Assembly: GCA_963708165.1 (NCBI GenBank)
Contig: OY970187.1
Location: forward strand, 1,240,001 to 1,304,000
Direction: 5' to 3'
Origin: Rubricoccus sp963708165
GTDB lineage: Bacteria > Bacteroidota > Rhodothermia > Rhodothermales > Rubricoccaceae
DNA length: 64,000 nucleotides
Shown here piece by piece: positions 33,624-43,007 of this stretch; positions within the stretch are counted from its first letter, which is position 1, and every line of letters begins with the position of its first letter. The notes below the pieces were generated by a model. That model saw only the letters and a list, made by a program, of their open reading frames with translations. It was not told the origin of the DNA and searched no databases. The translations under genes and the position numbers were made by a program.

Positions 33624-35123
33624 ATGCGCCTTTTCCTCGCCCTCGCCGCGCTGCTGCTCCCCGCCGCCCTTTCCGCCCAGGCGATGCCCGAGGGGCCGCC
33701 TGGGGGGATCCCGCCAGAGGCTGAGGGCGGCATCACGCTAGACGAGGCCATCGCGCTGGCCCTGCGCACGAGCCCCGAGGTGGCGCGCGCCGACCTCGCT
33801 GAAGCAGGCCGCGGCCTCGCCGTCAGCGGCGCCCGGACGGAGCGCCTGCCCAGCGTCAGCCTGAACGCGCAGCCGTCCCAGAGCTACGGTCTCTCGTTCG
33901 ACCAGACGACCGGGCAGCTCGTCTCCCAGAGGGTCGAGAGCCTGAACACAGGAATCAGCGCCAACATCTCGCTCTACGACGGCGGCCGCACGCGCGCCCT
34001 CGTCCGCCAGGCCGAGTTCGACCGCGAAGCGGCCGAAGCCTCTGGCGAGCGCACGCGCCAGACTGTCGCCGCCGACGTGGCCGACCGGTTTCTGCAACTC
34101 CTGCTCGACCGCCAACTGGTCGAGATCCAGACCGAGCAGTTGGAGGCCGCGCGCCAGCAACTCGACCGCGCCCAACGCTTGGTCGCTGCAGGCGCGCGTC
34201 CCGAAAGCGACCTGCCCGCCGCCCGCGCGACGGTCGCGGAGCGCGTGGCAGGTTTGGCCGAAGCCAGCGCCGCCATCGCGCGAGACCAGGTGCGCCTGCT
34301 CGACCGGCTGGGCCTCTCGCCTCTGGCGAACGTCACCTTTGTCGGGCCCGAGCTAGAGGAGTTGGAGGCCACAGGCGTGCTGGAGTTGGACGCGCCAGAG
34401 GTAGGCGAGCTCGTCGACGCGGCGCTCGGCACGCGCCTGGACCTTCGCGCGCAAGAGATCGCGGTCGACGCCGCGCTCGCGGGCGAAGCGCTCGCGCGAA
34501 CGGCCTCGCGGCCCAACGTGAGCGCCTTCGGGCAGATCGGCACCGGCTATTCCAGCCTCCAGTCTCGCCTCACCAACCCCGACGCTCTGCCCATCTCCAT
34601 TCCTGTCACGTTGCCGGACGGCTCGCCCATCCTGGTCGGTGGCGAACCGTTTACGCTCACCCAGCCGCCTGACGTGGAGTTCGAGAAAACGCCGTTCTTT
34701 TCCCAACTCGGCGACAACCGCAGCGGCAGCATCGGCCTGAGCATCACTGTGCCCATCTTCGACCGCTTTGCGGCGCGGCGCCAGAGGCAAGAGGCGCGGC
34801 TCCAGGCCGACAACGCGCGGTTGGAGCTAGACGCGCTGCAGCGCTCGGTCTCGGCCGAGATCGGCTTGGCCGCCGTCGAGATCGCGGGCGCCGAAGCGCG
34901 CCTGGACGCCGCCAACGCGCGCGTCGAGGCCGCGCAGGCTGCCACCGACGCCGAAGAGGCGCGCTACGCTCTGGGCGTGACCACGCCGTACGACCTCGCC
35001 GACGCCCGCTCCCGCCTCACCGAGGCGCTGGCCTCTCGCGCGCAGGCCGCCTACACGCTCGTCTTCCGCCGCGCCCTGCTCCGCCTCGCCACCGGCGACG
35101 ACCTCACCGACTTGCTTCCCTAG
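33624..35123 (+). CDS. TolC family outer-membrane efflux protein
   Basis: A 499-residue protein with a signal peptide (MRLFLALAALLLPAALSAQ) and two OEP repeats. Typical features are ITLDEAIALALRTSPEV near the mature N-terminus, long helices rich in Ala/Glu/Gln, and YALGVTTPYDLADARSRLTEA near the C-terminus. It forms the outer-membrane duct of a tripartite exporter. The adaptor and ABC ATPase genes follow in the same direction with gaps of about 60 bp. About 290 bp upstream are non-coding, holding half-sites only. Confidence 0.9.
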   Translation: MRLFLALAALLLPAALSAQAMPEGPPGGIPPEAEGGITLDEAIALALRTSPEVARADLAEAGRGLAVSGARTERLPSVSLNAQPSQSYGLSFDQTTGQLVSQRVESLNTGISANISLYDGGRTRALVRQAEFDREAAEASGERTRQTVAADVADRFLQLLLDRQLVEIQTEQLEAARQQLDRAQRLVAAGARPESDLPAARATVAERVAGLAEASAAIARDQVRLLDRLGLSPLANVTFVGPELEELEATGVLELDAPEVGELVDAALGTRLDLRAQEIAVDAALAGEALARTASRPNVSAFGQIGTGYSSLQSRLTNPDALPISIPVTLPDGSPILVGGEPFTLTQPPDVEFEKTPFFSQLGDNRSGSIGLSITVPIFDRFAARRQRQEARLQADNARLELDALQRSVSAEIGLAAVEIAGAEARLDAANARVEAAQAATDAEEARYALGVTTPYDLADARSRLTEALASRAQAAYTLVFRRALLRLATGDDLTDLLP

Positions 35124-35186
35124 AGCACCCGGCCTCTGGCGACCCGCTTCCGCCAGAGGCTGCCCTCACGCATTCCGCAGTACCCC

Positions 35187-36626
35187 ATGTCTCCCACGAA
35201 AAAAATCCTGATCGGCCTCGGCGTGGCCACCGCGCTTCTGGTCGCCGTGGCCCTGATCTTCGGCCGCGGCGGCGATAGCGGCGTCGAGGTCGAGACCGCC
35301 GAGGCGCGCGTGCGCCCGATCACGCAGGCCGTGACCGCCTCTGGCGTCGTGGCGGCCGAGAGCGAAGTGAGCATCTCGCCGGATGTCTCGGGCGAGGTCG
35401 TGTTCGTAGGCGTCAAGGAAGGCGACGCGGTCGAGCGCGGCCAGTTGCTGCTGCGCATCCGGCCCGACACCTACGCCTCGCAGCGCCAGCAGGCCGTCGC
35501 GGGCGTGCGCGCCGCGCAAACCGATGTGGATGCCGCCCGCGCCGATGCCGCGCAGGTCGAAGCGGAGCGCGGACAGCTCCAGGCCGACATCGCGCAGGCG
35601 GTAGCGGAGCGCGACCGTTTCGAGCGCACCATGACGCGCCAGCAGTCGCTCCTGGACCAGGGACTCGGGAGTGAGGCCGAGATGGACAACGCCAGAGGCG
35701 CCTTTGAGCAGGCCCGCGCCGCCGAGCAGGCCGCGCGGGCGCGACTGTCGACGCTCGATACGCGCATCGCGAGCTCGCAGGCGCGCATCCGTGGCGCCCA
35801 GGCGCGCGTCTCCAGCGCGCAGGCCAGCGCACAGCAGGCCGGGCAGCAGCTCGCACAGACTGCTATCTACGCGCCCATGAGCGGCACGGTCACCTACCTC
35901 AACGTCGAGGCGGGCGAGCGCGTCGTCGGCACCGCCACGATGGCAGGAACGGAGCTTCTCCGCATCGCGCAGCTCAGCGACATGACCATCGAGATCGAGG
36001 TGTCCGAGACCGACGTGGCGAGCCTCTCGCTGGGCGACAGCGCGCGCGTCGAAGTGGACGCGTTTCCCGAAGACGCGCTCATGGGCGTCGTCAGCGAGAT
36101 CGCGACCAGCGCCCGCACGGCGCCCAACGCGGGCGGGCAGGCCTCGACCAACTTCCCGGTCACCATCGCCATTCTGGCTTCTGGCGAGGCGCCAGAGGCG
36201 ATCACCCTGGCCTCTGGCGGGGACGAGCGCGCCGAGCGCGCACCGAGCGTGCGCGTGCGGCCCGGCATGAACGGCACGGTCGACGTGTTTACGCGCACGG
36301 TGCGCGGCGCCGTCGTCGTACCCATCCAAGCCGTGACCGTGCGCGACCTCAACCAAATACGCCGCGACAGCCTCGAAACCGCCAAAGCCTCTGGCGACGA
36401 ATCCGCCGATCCCGATGCGGTCTCCGAGGACGAAGACCTCCGCCGCGTCGTGTTCGTGGTCGTGGACGGCAAGGCCGAGATGCGCCTCGTCGAGACGGGC
36501 ATCGCGGATGACACGCACATCGAGATCTCCTCCGGTCTCTCGGGCGGCGAGACCGTCATCACAGGCCCCTTCAAACTCCTCCGCACCACGCTCGAAGCGG
36601 GCGACGCGGTTCAAGAGGACGACTAA
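35187..36626 (+). CDS. Periplasmic adaptor (HlyD/MacA family)
   Basis: A 479-residue membrane-fusion protein. An N-terminal membrane anchor (ILIGLGVATALLVAVAL) precedes a lipoyl/barrel-sandwich half (VSGEVVFVGVKEGDAVERGQ), a long alpha-hairpin and the second lipoyl half (IYAPMSGTVTYLNVEAGERV). Beta-barrel and membrane-proximal domains follow. A loop around residues 331-355 (ASGEAPEAITLASGGD) is made of three consecutive half-sites and is longer than in MacA. It works with the upstream TolC and downstream ATPase as a MacAB-type exporter. Confidence 0.9.
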   Translation: MSPTKKILIGLGVATALLVAVALIFGRGGDSGVEVETAEARVRPITQAVTASGVVAAESEVSISPDVSGEVVFVGVKEGDAVERGQLLLRIRPDTYASQRQQAVAGVRAAQTDVDAARADAAQVEAERGQLQADIAQAVAERDRFERTMTRQQSLLDQGLGSEAEMDNARGAFEQARAAEQAARARLSTLDTRIASSQARIRGAQARVSSAQASAQQAGQQLAQTAIYAPMSGTVTYLNVEAGERVVGTATMAGTELLRIAQLSDMTIEIEVSETDVASLSLGDSARVEVDAFPEDALMGVVSEIATSARTAPNAGGQASTNFPVTIAILASGEAPEAITLASGGDERAERAPSVRVRPGMNGTVDVFTRTVRGAVVVPIQAVTVRDLNQIRRDSLETAKASGDESADPDAVSEDEDLRRVVFVVVDGKAEMRLVETGIADDTHIEISSGLSGGETVITGPFKLLRTTLEAGDAVQEDD

Positions 36627-36685
36627 ACACCGCGCCTCGTCTTCCCGCCAGAGGCCTCTGGCGCCACGCTCTACGCTCCCCGACC

Positions 36686-37426
36686 ATGCCCGTCATCGAC
36701 ATCGCCGACGTTTGGAAGACCTACACCATGGGCACCCAGAAGGTGCACGCGCTGCGCGGGTGCTCGCTAGAGGTCGAGAAAGGCGAGTACGTCGCCATCA
36801 TGGGCCCCTCGGGCAGCGGCAAGAGCACGCTGATGAACGTGATCGGCTGTCTGGACGCGCCCAGCAAAGGGACGTACAGCCTCGCCGACCGCGACGTGTC
36901 GCGCCTGACGGACGACCAACTGGCCGAGGTGCGCAACAGCGAGATCGGGTTCGTCTTCCAGACCTTCAACCTGCTCCCGCGCCAGGACTGCATCCAGAAC
37001 GTGGAACTACCGCTGGTCTACGCCGGGGTCTCGCGCAAGGAGCGCCGCGAGCGCGCGAGCGACGTGCTCCGCTCGGTCGGCCTGGGCGACCGGATGGATC
37101 ACAAGCCAAACGAGCTCTCGGGCGGGCAGCGCCAGCGCGTGGCCGTGGCGCGCGCGCTCGTCAACCGCCCCGCCATCTTGCTCGCCGATGAGCCGACCGG
37201 CAACCTGGACAGTAGCACGAGCGACGAGATCATGCGCCTCTTCGAGAAGCTGTACCGCGGCGGCAACACCATCATCGTGGTCACGCACGAGGACGAGATC
37301 GCGGCGCACGCCCGCCGCGTGGTGCGCCTGCGCGACGGCGCCGTGGAGACGGACCGCGCCGTGGACACCCCGCACATGGCCGCGCTCACGGACCTGGAAC
37401 TGGACGCGACGCCAGAGGCGGTGTAG
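36686..37426 (+). CDS. ABC transporter ATP-binding protein (MacB/LolD type)
   Basis: A 246-residue ATPase with Walker A GPSGSGKST, Q-loop VFQTFNLLP, signature LSGGQRQRVAVARAL, Walker B ILLADEPTGNLD and H-loop VTHE. It closely resembles the MacB/LolD nucleotide-binding domain. The expected FtsX-like permease does not follow; the next gene is an unrelated secreted protein. The permease must be encoded elsewhere or has been lost here. The only half-site lies in the last codons (TPEAV), outside the fold. Confidence 0.92.
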   Translation: MPVIDIADVWKTYTMGTQKVHALRGCSLEVEKGEYVAIMGPSGSGKSTLMNVIGCLDAPSKGTYSLADRDVSRLTDDQLAEVRNSEIGFVFQTFNLLPRQDCIQNVELPLVYAGVSRKERRERASDVLRSVGLGDRMDHKPNELSGGQRQRVAVARALVNRPAILLADEPTGNLDSSTSDEIMRLFEKLYRGGNTIIVVTHEDEIAAHARRVVRLRDGAVETDRAVDTPHMAALTDLELDATPEAV

Positions 37427-37605
37427 CGACTCCGGCGGGACGAGACCAGCCTCTGGCGCCAGAGGCATGGCGCGAGAGATTAGATGGCGAAATCATGTGC
37501 CAGAGGCTGTGAGTGCGTACCGCTTTAGGGTACGCGGGGTGTACGGGCACGGAACAACAGGAACGGGACACATTGAATGCCCGCTCGCCCATCCTAAGCA
37601 CGCCC

Positions 37606-39677
37606 ATGAATCGCACCGTATCGAGAGCAGTATTTCTTCTCGCTCTCCTCGTACCCCTCTCTGCTTCTAGCCAGCCCAAGTCCGCGGCAGATATTCCCTG
37701 TGATGAAAATATCGAAGACAGAATAGTTCAATCAGAAATAGCTCTGGAGATTGGATCACCAGACAGCGTGACGCTTCGGCTGTATAACGACAGCGGAACG
37801 CCAGTCGCCCCTTTTATTGGAAATACCTTACCAAATGATCCCACAACCATTCAATTAACATGCTTACGCTGGAGTTCGCCCCTGGCACGGGACTTGACAT
37901 CGAGTCCCAGGACTTCACAGCCACCGATATAACCTTCTCTTCTACCGGCAGCGGCTGGAACGGTATCGACTTCGCCTCTGGCGCCAACGCTACCCTTAAC
38001 GGCGGCACCATCGAAGAGGTGAACGGCTGGGGAGGCTACGCTGTGGACATTGAGAACGGCGCGGCGCGGGTGGAGATCAACGACACCGTGATTCAGAACG
38101 CTCTATCACCTAGCTATGTCTCTGGTATCCGCGTCTCCGGCGACGCGCACGACGTGACTCTGACCGGCGAGACGGTATCGGTGCGCGGCGCCACCATTTC
38201 GTCGATGACTGGCGACGGGATCGTGCTTACGAGCCGCGCCCAGGCTCGCCTTTCCGACAACACGATCATCGACAACGGAGGTGACGGCTTGCTCGTCGGC
38301 TTTCACTCTGAAGCGTTCTTCGGCCGTCACCGCACGAGCACATCGTCAGAGACAACCAACCGAGTTTCGGGCAATGGTGGGTACGGTGGATATTCGACGG
38401 CATCAGGAAACGTCACCACCGGCTTTTACTACTTCCCCGCGGACTGTCCGTACTCGACGGGCTATTACACCGAGTACCCCGAGGGATACAATCTCGTTAT
38501 CAAGAACCAAGACGGCGGTCTCCACGCTGCTAACAGTGGCAGGTTCTCGGCAGGCATCAACGCCGTACAGGGACAACTGGCAAACAACAGCATCCTCGAA
38601 AACGGAGGCCCCGGGTCGCAGTGGTTCGATGGCTTTGGGCCGGACGCCTCCATAGCAGGAACGAGCACGAGCGGCCACGCTCGCTACGACTGGTGGGGGC
38701 GGAGCTTTAGCCCCGACGTAACACCATCGGTCATTGTCGATCCCATTCTCACCTCTGCACCTAGCAGCAGTGCCGCTCCGCCCACGTCCAGCGCCAGCGA
38801 TCTCGCCGCAAAGAGTGACGGCTCACTCCCAGAGCAGAGCGCGAGGACGGCGTACGTCACGGCTGTGGAACGGCGAGATGCGTCTCTGCTTTCCACGCTC
38901 GTCCACGCCGTGCCGGGTACGCCAGAGGCTGCACAGGCGCTTAGCCACCTGGGCCATCTCGCTGGGAGGGGTCTACTGTCAGAAACGGACGTGCCTCTGG
39001 CGATGTCCGTTCTTCGCACCGAGTCACTTGGGCGCCGCGCAGACCACAGGGCATGGGCTCTCGTAGGACTCGTGCAAGCACACGACCTGCGAGGGGAGCC
39101 CCGACAGGCACTGACTGCTGCAACAGCGCTCGTCGAAGAGGGGGGCGAAACGGAGGTGTACGGGCTCATCGCGCGGGCACATTTGCTTCGCGACCTCGGC
39201 GACCGCCGATCTGCCGAAGCAGACCTCGCAGCGGTCACGGCTCTCGTCCCAGAGAGCCGAGAAGTACGTTTGGTCGCCGAAGCCCTCGGCCTCTCCGTCT
39301 GGGACACGCCACAGGGACTTCAAGCGGAGAACGCATTGGAGGCAAAACGCGCGCACGCGGCAGAGCCGTCGCACGTGCTCGGCACCCCGTATCCCAACCC
39401 GAGCGCAGGCGATGTCCGCTTCCCATTCTCGCTCAGTGACCAGACTAGCGTTACCCTGGTGATCTACGACGCCCTCGGCCGCGAGGTCTCTACCCTCGCG
39501 AGCGGCGTCTACGAAGGTGGGCACCACACCGCGCACCTCCGCCGCGGGCTCGCCCCAGGGCTCTACATCGCCCGTCTACGCATAGAAGGGCACGCTCCGC
39601 GCTCAGAGCGCTTTACCGTCACGCAGTTACCGTATCCATGCGCTTCTCTCTCCTCGTCGCCGCGTTCCTCGCCTTAG
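37606..39677 (+). CDS. Secreted parallel beta-helix protein with T9SS domain, probable frameshift near 37860
   Basis: The 5' frame encodes a signal peptide (MNRTVSRAVFLLALLVPL) and about 80 residues. The next frame then encodes right-handed beta-helix repeats (GIDFASGANATLNGGTIEEV, SMTGDGIVLTSRAQARLSDN), a helical TPR-like region and a T9SS sorting domain (VLGTPYPNPSAGDVRF, LVIYDALGREVSTL, LAPGLYIARL). The frames change by one base near 37860, so a one-base loss or a sequencing error is likely. The end runs 40 bases into the next gene. The 5' half is notably AT-rich and poor in half-sites, unlike the rest of the window. Recent acquisition is possible. Confidence 0.7.
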
Positions 39678-41047
39678 GCTCTACGCCAGAGGCACAGGTA
39701 AGATGGGAGCACCTGGGCTTCGATCAACAGACGAGCCACCTCGTTCTCGTACGCGGCCCCGCCTCTGACGGCTCGCAAGACACGCTCTACACGAAGTTTG
39801 TCAAGACGATTGAGCGCGGGATCTATCGCTACGACGAGCCCGGCTGGACGCTCATGCGACAGAACAACGTAATCAACCTGAGTGGGCTCGAAGCATTAAC
39901 GAGTGGAGCCATCATCAATGCGTACGGGGTTGGTTCCTACCCGCTGGAGGTGTCGCGCGATGGTGGGCGGAGTTGGACGAATACGGAGACCGACGAGCCC
40001 TTCGCCTGTGACAACATGGCGCGCGCGCACGAGAGCGCCCTTGCACCGCCGCTGGGAAACCCCGCGGACACACCGCCAGCCCTGTACATCGGGCTGAGCG
40101 GGCTGTGCCGCTCCGACGATGGCGGGACATCGTTCTACGCTATCGACTTCGACGATAGTAATGGCGCGTGCGATGAAGGAAGGTCCTACGATGTTGCTGA
40201 TCTACCACCGAGCGCGGCATTTCCTGACGGCCGCCTCCTCGTCGCAGCATACAATGGAATGGGCTACAACACGTCCGACGGGCGCTACACCTGCTCGGAG
40301 TTCTGGGAGCCGTTCCGGTGGGGCGTGGAAGCTGTGGAGGTCCACCCGGATACAGCGCATCCCTATGGCGGGACAGCCTACGCCATCTTAAGGATCACCG
40401 GGCAAGGGTTTCCGGGCATCTACGCCAGCGAGGACGGTGGCGAGACGTACCAGGAACGGCGTCTCTTCGGGCGCGGCTCAGAAATCGAATACCCACAGTC
40501 TCTCGCAGTCGTGCTCAACGGGAATGGAACGCTCGTCGCAGGCATTGACGGGGGGGACATTCTGTCCGATGGGACAATCGTAGACGACCGGGGCGCCATC
40601 GCATGGTCGCACGACGGGGGGCGGACGTGGGAGGAACTCACAGGCGAAGGCACCGGCTGGGGTGACTTCGGCGTGCGGGACGTGGAGGTAGGCCGGGACG
40701 GGCGGATCTACGCGGCGACGCACGGTGGGGTATGGCGGACGACGGAGGCGGTGCGCCTTCCGGTGTCGTCGGAGCCTGAGCCGCCCGAGGCCTCTGGCGC
40801 TGAACTCCGCATCACGCCCAACCCCGCCTCTGGCGCGGTGCGGATCGCGCTGGAGTTGGACGCGCCAGAGGCGGCGATGCTGCGCATCTTCGACGCCCGC
40901 GGTCGAGAAGTGCACACCGAAGCCTCTGGCGCCAGAGGCACGCACGCCTGGGAGGTGAGCACGACGCGCTGGTCGCCGGGCGTCTACATCGCGCGAGTGG
41001 AGAGCGGCGGCGACACCGTGACGGCGCAGATGACCGTCGCGCGCTAG
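39638..41047 (+). CDS. Secreted BNR/sialidase-type propeller with T9SS sorting domain
   Basis: A 469-residue exported protein. The signal peptide is followed by repeated Asp-box-like units (SRDGGRSWT, RSDDGGTSF, SEDGGETY, SHDGGRTWEEL), typical of sialidase/VPS10-type beta-propellers. The C-terminal T9SS sorting domain starts around ELRITPNPASG and ends GVYIARVE...VAR. Catalytic residues of true sialidases are not apparent, so a binding role is likelier. Within the sorting domain EASGARGTHAW is encoded by a complete in-frame palindrome. The stop overlaps the convergent regulator gene (CTAG). Confidence 0.82.
   Translation: MRFSLLVAAFLALGSTPEAQVRWEHLGFDQQTSHLVLVRGPASDGSQDTLYTKFVKTIERGIYRYDEPGWTLMRQNNVINLSGLEALTSGAIINAYGVGSYPLEVSRDGGRSWTNTETDEPFACDNMARAHESALAPPLGNPADTPPALYIGLSGLCRSDDGGTSFYAIDFDDSNGACDEGRSYDVADLPPSAAFPDGRLLVAAYNGMGYNTSDGRYTCSEFWEPFRWGVEAVEVHPDTAHPYGGTAYAILRITGQGFPGIYASEDGGETYQERRLFGRGSEIEYPQSLAVVLNGNGTLVAGIDGGDILSDGTIVDDRGAIAWSHDGGRTWEELTGEGTGWGDFGVRDVEVGRDGRIYAATHGGVWRTTEAVRLPVSSEPEPPEASGAELRITPNPASGAVRIALELDAPEAAMLRIFDARGREVHTEASGARGTHAWEVSTTRWSPGVYIARVESGGDTVTAQMTVAR
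40922..40939. repeat. Full palindrome inside a T9SS sorting domain coding sequence
   Basis: A perfect 18-bp copy read in frame as ASGARG within the C-terminal sorting domain, in an inter-strand loop. Two other half-sites lie within 150 bp upstream. Confidence 0.88.
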
Positions 41048-41715
41048 TCGCCAGAGGCCGGGGGAGGCTCGAAGGGCTCGTCGCTGACCAGCCCGTAGGT
41101 GAGCGCGTAGCGCACCAGGTCGATGTTGGTGCGCAGGCCCAGCTTGGCGCGGGCGCGCCTCTGGTACGTGGTGACGGTGGCAGGCGCGATCGCCATGTGC
41201 GCGGCGATCTCGCGCCGCCGCAAGCCCTGCGCGGTGAGCCGCACGATCTGCACCTCGCGAAGGGAGAGCCCACCTGCGGCACCCAGCGTGCCCAGGTCCT
41301 GCCCGCGCAAGAGCGCGTCCGCAAGGAACGCCCCGAGCGTGGGAGAAACGTAGCGCTCGCCTCTGGCGGCACGGCATATCGCCTCGGGCAACTCCCGCGA
41401 TGCACGCTGCCGCGCCACGGTCCCAGCCGCGCCCACCCGCAGCGCCAGAGGCCCGATTTCGGTCTCGCGCAGGCCCGTCAGGATCAGGACTGGAAGGCTT
41501 GGCCGCTCCGCTACCACGCGCGAAAGGACTTCCATCCACCGCCGCAGGCCCAGCACGAGCACGCTTGCCGTGCCGCCGCGGACGAGCGCGAGTGCAGCCT
41601 CTGGCGTCGCAGCAACTCCCGCGGTGAGGATTCCCGCGTCGCTCAGGCGCGCCGTGAGCCCGCGCAACGCCAGAGGCTGAGAGCTTGCCAGAAAGATGCT
41701 CAAGCCTGTAGTCAC
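41044..41715 (-). CDS. LuxR-type regulator with degenerate receiver domain
   Basis: A 223-residue NarL/FixJ-like protein. The C-terminal HTH is intact (LSLREVQIVRLTAQGLRRREIAAHMAIAPATV, with RARAKLGLR after it). The N-terminal fold matches a receiver in spacing (IFLASSQPLALRGLTARL, VLILTG), but the phospho-acceptor position reads VLVLGLRRW with no Asp. The N-terminal acidic pair is also missing. It is therefore probably phosphorylation-independent. The target is unknown. It lies between secreted-protein genes and queG. Confidence 0.85.
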   Translation of the reverse strand: MTTGLSIFLASSQPLALRGLTARLSDAGILTAGVAATPEAALALVRGGTASVLVLGLRRWMEVLSRVVAERPSLPVLILTGLRETEIGPLALRVGAAGTVARQRASRELPEAICRAARGERYVSPTLGAFLADALLRGQDLGTLGAAGGLSLREVQIVRLTAQGLRRREIAAHMAIAPATVTTYQRRARAKLGLRTNIDLVRYALTYGLVSDEPFEPPPASGD

Positions 41716-41767
41716 AGCAATCGGCTTCAGCGTCGGGGTCGCGTAGAGTTCCAGGATACGCCGTTAC

Positions 41768-41785
41768 GCCTCTGGCGCCAGAGGC
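41768..41785. repeat. Full palindrome overlapping the queG stop codon
   Basis: A perfect 18-bp copy whose first G on the minus strand is the last base of the queG TAG stop, in the gap to the upstream end of the regulator gene. Confidence 0.85.
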
Positions 41786-42798
41786 TATCCGTTTTGCTCG
41801 CGCCACCGCCGCGCGTTGTCCGCCGCGTTTTCCGCATTGCGCATCATCCCCTCGTGCTGCGTCCGCTTAATCGGGCTCTTGCGCAGCCTCTGGCGGAACG
41901 CCTCCAGGTCCAACTCTGCCCACGCCGCCAGAGGCTGCTGCACGATCTCGTCTCGCGCCTGGAAGCGCGCGTCCTGCGTGTGGCGGGCGTACTTGTTCCA
42001 CGGGCACACGTCCTGGCAGATGTCGCAGCCAAAGATCCACGGGCCGAAGGCCTGCGCGATCTCCTCAGCCTCTGGCGGCCACTCGGCGCCGCGCTGCTCG
42101 ATGGTGTGGTACGAGATGCAGCGCGTGGCGTCGATCTGGTACGGCTCGTCCAGCGCGTCGGTCGGGCACGCGTCCAGGCAGCGCGTGCAGCTCCCGCAGT
42201 GGTCCGCTGCAAACGGATCGTCGGCGTCTAGATCCACGTCCACGATCAGCTCGCCCAGAAACACGAACGAGCCGTGCGAGCGCGTGAGCAGGTTGGTGTT
42301 CTTGCCGATCCATCCGATGCCCGCGCGCTGCGCCCACACTTTGTCCATGACCGGCGCCGAGTCCACGAACGCGCGCCCGCCCGCGCCGCCAGAGGCGGTA
42401 TCGAGCCAGTCGAAGAGCTCGGCCAGCTTTTCCTTGAGCACGTCGTGGTAGTCGTCGCCCCAGGCGTAGCGGCTGACCTTGCCTACGCCTCTGGCGAGAG
42501 CGTCGGCGTCCGCCAGAGGCTCCGCACCCGGCGCGAGGTAGGTGTGGGCCACGCTTACGACGCTGCGTGCGCCCGGCACGAGCAGCCGGGGGTCGGTGCG
42601 TTTGTCGACGTTGCGCGCCATCCACGGCATCGCGCCCGTTTCGCCGCCGTGGCGCCCCGCCTCCAGCCACGCCTCCAGGCGCTGCGCCTCCGCATCCAGC
42701 CGTTCGGCACGCGCCACGCCTACCAGACCGAAGCCCAGGCGCTGAGCCTGCGCCTTCAGTTCACGCGTGATCTTGGAACGAACGCTTGCTGCTGTCAT
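41785..42798 (-). CDS. queG: Epoxyqueuosine reductase
   Basis: A cobalamin- and Fe-S-dependent enzyme for the last step of queuosine synthesis in tRNA. Two 4Fe-4S cluster motifs are seen: CGSCTRCLDACP and CDICQDVCPWN. The family block SRYAWGDDYHDVLKEKL and GWIGKNTNLL are present. The ATG at 42798 is preferred, with GGGGTG about 10 bases upstream; ATG 42807 or GTG 42810 are alternatives. Length is about 337 residues, normal for QueG. Its product acts on tRNAs with GUN anticodons. A full palindrome lies at its stop. Confidence 0.93.
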   Translation of the reverse strand: MTAASVRSKITRELKAQAQRLGFGLVGVARAERLDAEAQRLEAWLEAGRHGGETGAMPWMARNVDKRTDPRLLVPGARSVVSVAHTYLAPGAEPLADADALARGVGKVSRYAWGDDYHDVLKEKLAELFDWLDTASGGAGGRAFVDSAPVMDKVWAQRAGIGWIGKNTNLLTRSHGSFVFLGELIVDVDLDADDPFAADHCGSCTRCLDACPTDALDEPYQIDATRCISYHTIEQRGAEWPPEAEEIAQAFGPWIFGCDICQDVCPWNKYARHTQDARFQARDEIVQQPLAAWAELDLEAFRQRLRKSPIKRTQHEGMMRNAENAADNARRWREQNG

Positions 42799-42890
42799 AG
42801 GAATCATCACCCCGCAAGGGTCTATCGGATGCTGAGCAGAAGGGCGAGTGAATGTTTTTTGTTCACGCCGTTATCCTCTCTTTGCGCCTT

Positions 42891-42940
42891 ACACTTGATA
42901 AGGCAGTCCGAAAGGCCTGCCCTGCCCGGAGCTCAAGTGT
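42891..42940 (+). promoter_or_regulatory. Possible structured leader upstream of PID-CTERM-like gene
   Basis: An 8-bp stem, ACACTTGA/TCAAGTGT (42891-42898/42933-42940), encloses a 5-bp inner stem GGCAG/CTGCC (42902-42906/42917-42921) with loop TCCGAAAGGC. It lies 67-117 bp before the ATG in an AT-richer stretch without half-sites. It matches no riboswitch class I recognise. It could be a cis-regulatory RNA or a terminator. Confidence 0.4.
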
Positions 42941-43007
42941 TTAAGATGAGCCCGTTCGCAGCCGAAACTCGTATATCAGAAGAGACCGCTCTCGACTTCC
43001 CTTGTCC

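Noticed and set aside
42902..42930. A known riboswitch (c-di-GMP, fluoride, preQ1) in the leader at 42.9 kb
   Set aside because: None of the conserved core sequences of these classes is present.
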